From positions 5,147,597 through 5,211,596 of the forward strand of contig CM022677.1 of assembly GCA_012295275.1 (NCBI GenBank): a stretch of DNA of 64,000 bases. Direction: 5' to 3'. The position numbers and the translations under genes are program-made. A model generated the notes under the pieces. That model saw nothing but the letters and a program-made list of their open reading frames with translations. It was not told the DNA's origin and made no database searches. This DNA is from Chrysomallon squamiferum. Its lineage: Eukaryota > Mollusca > Gastropoda > Neomphalida > Peltospiridae. Positions 62,828 to 64,000 of the stretch are shown here, piece by piece. Numbering within the stretch: the stretch's first letter is position 1; each line of letters opens with the position of its first letter.

Positions 62828-62958
62828 AAGTTAAATCAGCTTGTTAAGGATAAACATATTCAAGAAATTGTTGATAAATACAAAGTTGAATTGACATTTT
62901 TGAACACAGAGCAGCTCAAGTTTCCAGTAGAGCTAAAGTATTTGGTGCTGTCCAACAG
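62828..62958 (+). other. Possible exon, LRR-like end
   Basis: Acceptor TTTGTTTTCAG and donor GTATGT bound 131 open nt. The reading is KLNQLVKDKHIQEIVDKYKV… ending in FPVELKYLVLSN, which resembles the LxxLxLSxN core of a leucine-rich repeat. Composition is coding-like and differs from the flanks. No partner exon joins it with certainty. Confidence 0.35.
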
Positions 62959-63059
62959 GTATGTAAATACATTATATTACAATGTGAACTTTTCCATTTT
63001 ATTTCAGTTTTAAATATTTCTTCAGTTATTACATGAAATTATTACATGAAATTATGTTT

Positions 63060-63720
63060 GGATGTCTCATATTTATTTTGTTTATCTTTTCTCACATTTA
63101 ATAACATAGGATCATTACATTCATCTCCAATTGTGTTAAGATTACAGATATGACATGTTTTCTGAGAATAGTAGACCATCGTCCAGTTTCAGTAGGAAAT
63201 GTACATAAGACATTTGCATTCTTTTGAGACAGCAAAGTAAGATAGTTTTCTAATTTCAGTTCATTTTTTAAATGTTTATGGTTAATATCCAATTGGAGAT
63301 GTTTCAATTTGATTTTTCCATAATTGTTGATATTGATAATGTAATATTTTGGATATTGTCAACGACAGTGCAGTCTGTTTACTGCTCCAGATGTTTCCTC
63401 GGCTGAAAAACACTTGTTCAAAACATCATTAGTAATTTCTTGTCCTTGAGAGTGTAATTCTTCTATTGTACTACCTGTTTCATCAACATTGCTTTTAAGA
63501 GTTTTCAAAAAATGAAATAAAGAATCAATTGACCATCTCTGCTTACTGTTGTTCAGAATTGACAAATACTCTTTGGGATTTTCAGTTTTTGTTTAATAGA
63601 TATCCTTATTCCCTAACAGCTCTATTTAGTGTTTGTTTATATGGATTCTCTTTATACTTCAAGTCAGCTTTCAATATGTTTCCACCATATTGTTTATATC
63701 TTCTTCTGTAGGTGGGTTTC
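63060..63720 (-). pseudogene. LINE fragment lacking its reverse transcriptase core
   Basis: On the - strand the frame reads a pre-RT linker (NPKEYLSILNNSKQRWSID…) and then, after one stop, a C-terminal part (LENYLTLLSQKNANVLCTF, TETGRWSTI). One frame over, a knuckle-like CHICNLNTIGDECN follows. The catalytic RT blocks between them are missing, so an internal deletion has joined the two. It is a different LINE lineage from the one at 10-12 kb, judged by motif style. Confidence 0.5.
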
Positions 63721-63733
63721 TTCCCAGATGTTT

Positions 63734-64000
63734 TTGTAATGAAGTCAGCCCTGATGCAGCTTGGTAAGTTTTTCATTTTTATATGTTGTAACTTTGGACA
63801 GCTTTCAGACATCCCACAGGAAGTCTTCTGTGCTCTTTACTATCATATCTTTGTACATGTACTGGGGGGGAGGCTATAAATGCAGAAGTTACAAATCAAA
63901 TGGGCTTTTTGTCACACCAATTGCTGCTACAATTCCTTTGAACAATAGTTCAAACTGCCTTTTGAAATTTGATGTTTTGATCAAATATTTTTTTGAAAAA
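63734..64000 (-). pseudogene. piggyBac-type transposase fragment, second copy
   Basis: About 260 bp closely match 29720-29960, including GATGCAGCTTG, TGTAACTTTGGACAGCTTT and GGGCTTTTTGTCACACCAA. The matching part encodes the post-catalytic WCDKKP/RYDSKQK region in the first copy. The fragment continues past the window end. The LINE fragment abuts it on the left. Confidence 0.65.

Overview
The window is animal nuclear DNA. It has introns with GT/AG borders, long microsatellites, and degraded transposons scattered through AT-rich sequence. I saw no bacterial operon, tRNA or rRNA. An EGFR/ErbB-type kinase relic, a RING-coiled-coil-NHL gene, NLR-style leucine-rich repeat exons, KRBA2-like and piggyBac relics and LINEs suit a lophotrochozoan invertebrate. 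A mollusc is my best guess, with low confidence because no species-diagnostic sequence is visible. A run of exactly 200 N at 53196-53395 marks a scaffold gap.

Layout. 1-5 kb is rearranged repeat DNA with duplicated and locally inverted blocks. 6143-8021 is the only gene that looks fully intact: two coding exons for a 536-residue RING-coiled-coil-beta-propeller protein (copy A). 9.4-11.9 kb is a decayed LINE with a tandem-repeat 5' region; a perfect 63-bp-arm palindrome truncates it on its 3' side. 12-16.7 kb is mostly featureless. 16.7-20.1 kb is a diverged repeat that recurs at 58.3-60.5 kb. 23.2-26.0 kb carries leucine-rich-repeat exons on the + strand, one of which has become a 64-bp satellite. 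26.4-28.4 kb is a minisatellite. 29.4-31.1 kb is a decayed piggyBac transposase (- strand). 31.3-32.3 kb is a KRBA2-like integrase relic with a coding minisatellite inside it. 33.0-34.4 kb is a 51-bp VNTR, and 35.9-36.9 kb is a further array of about 125-bp units. 40.4-42.4 kb is copy B of the RING gene, broken by a stop and frameshifts. 47.4-50.7 kb (- strand) is an exon-intron relic of an EGFR-family kinase. 51.3-52.2 kb is another LINE relic. 57.0-57.9 and 59.7-60.5 kb hold the same satellite in opposite orientations. 63.0-64.0 kb holds LINE and piggyBac fragments.

Several blocks occur twice in the same order and orientation: RING gene 6.1/40.4 kb, LINE 11.3/51.4 kb, repeat 17.7/59.0 kb, and the 28.4-29.9/61.9-63.9 kb segment. 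This hints that the window holds two eroded copies of an old tandem duplication about 34-41 kb apart. Independent transposon insertion is the main alternative for the repeat blocks.

The genes do not form a pathway. The RING-NHL gene and the LRR exons are both of types that often expand in invertebrate innate immunity, but nothing here shows that they act together. All reading was by eye; identities and exon borders are inferred from motifs and splice signals, without alignment software or database searches.
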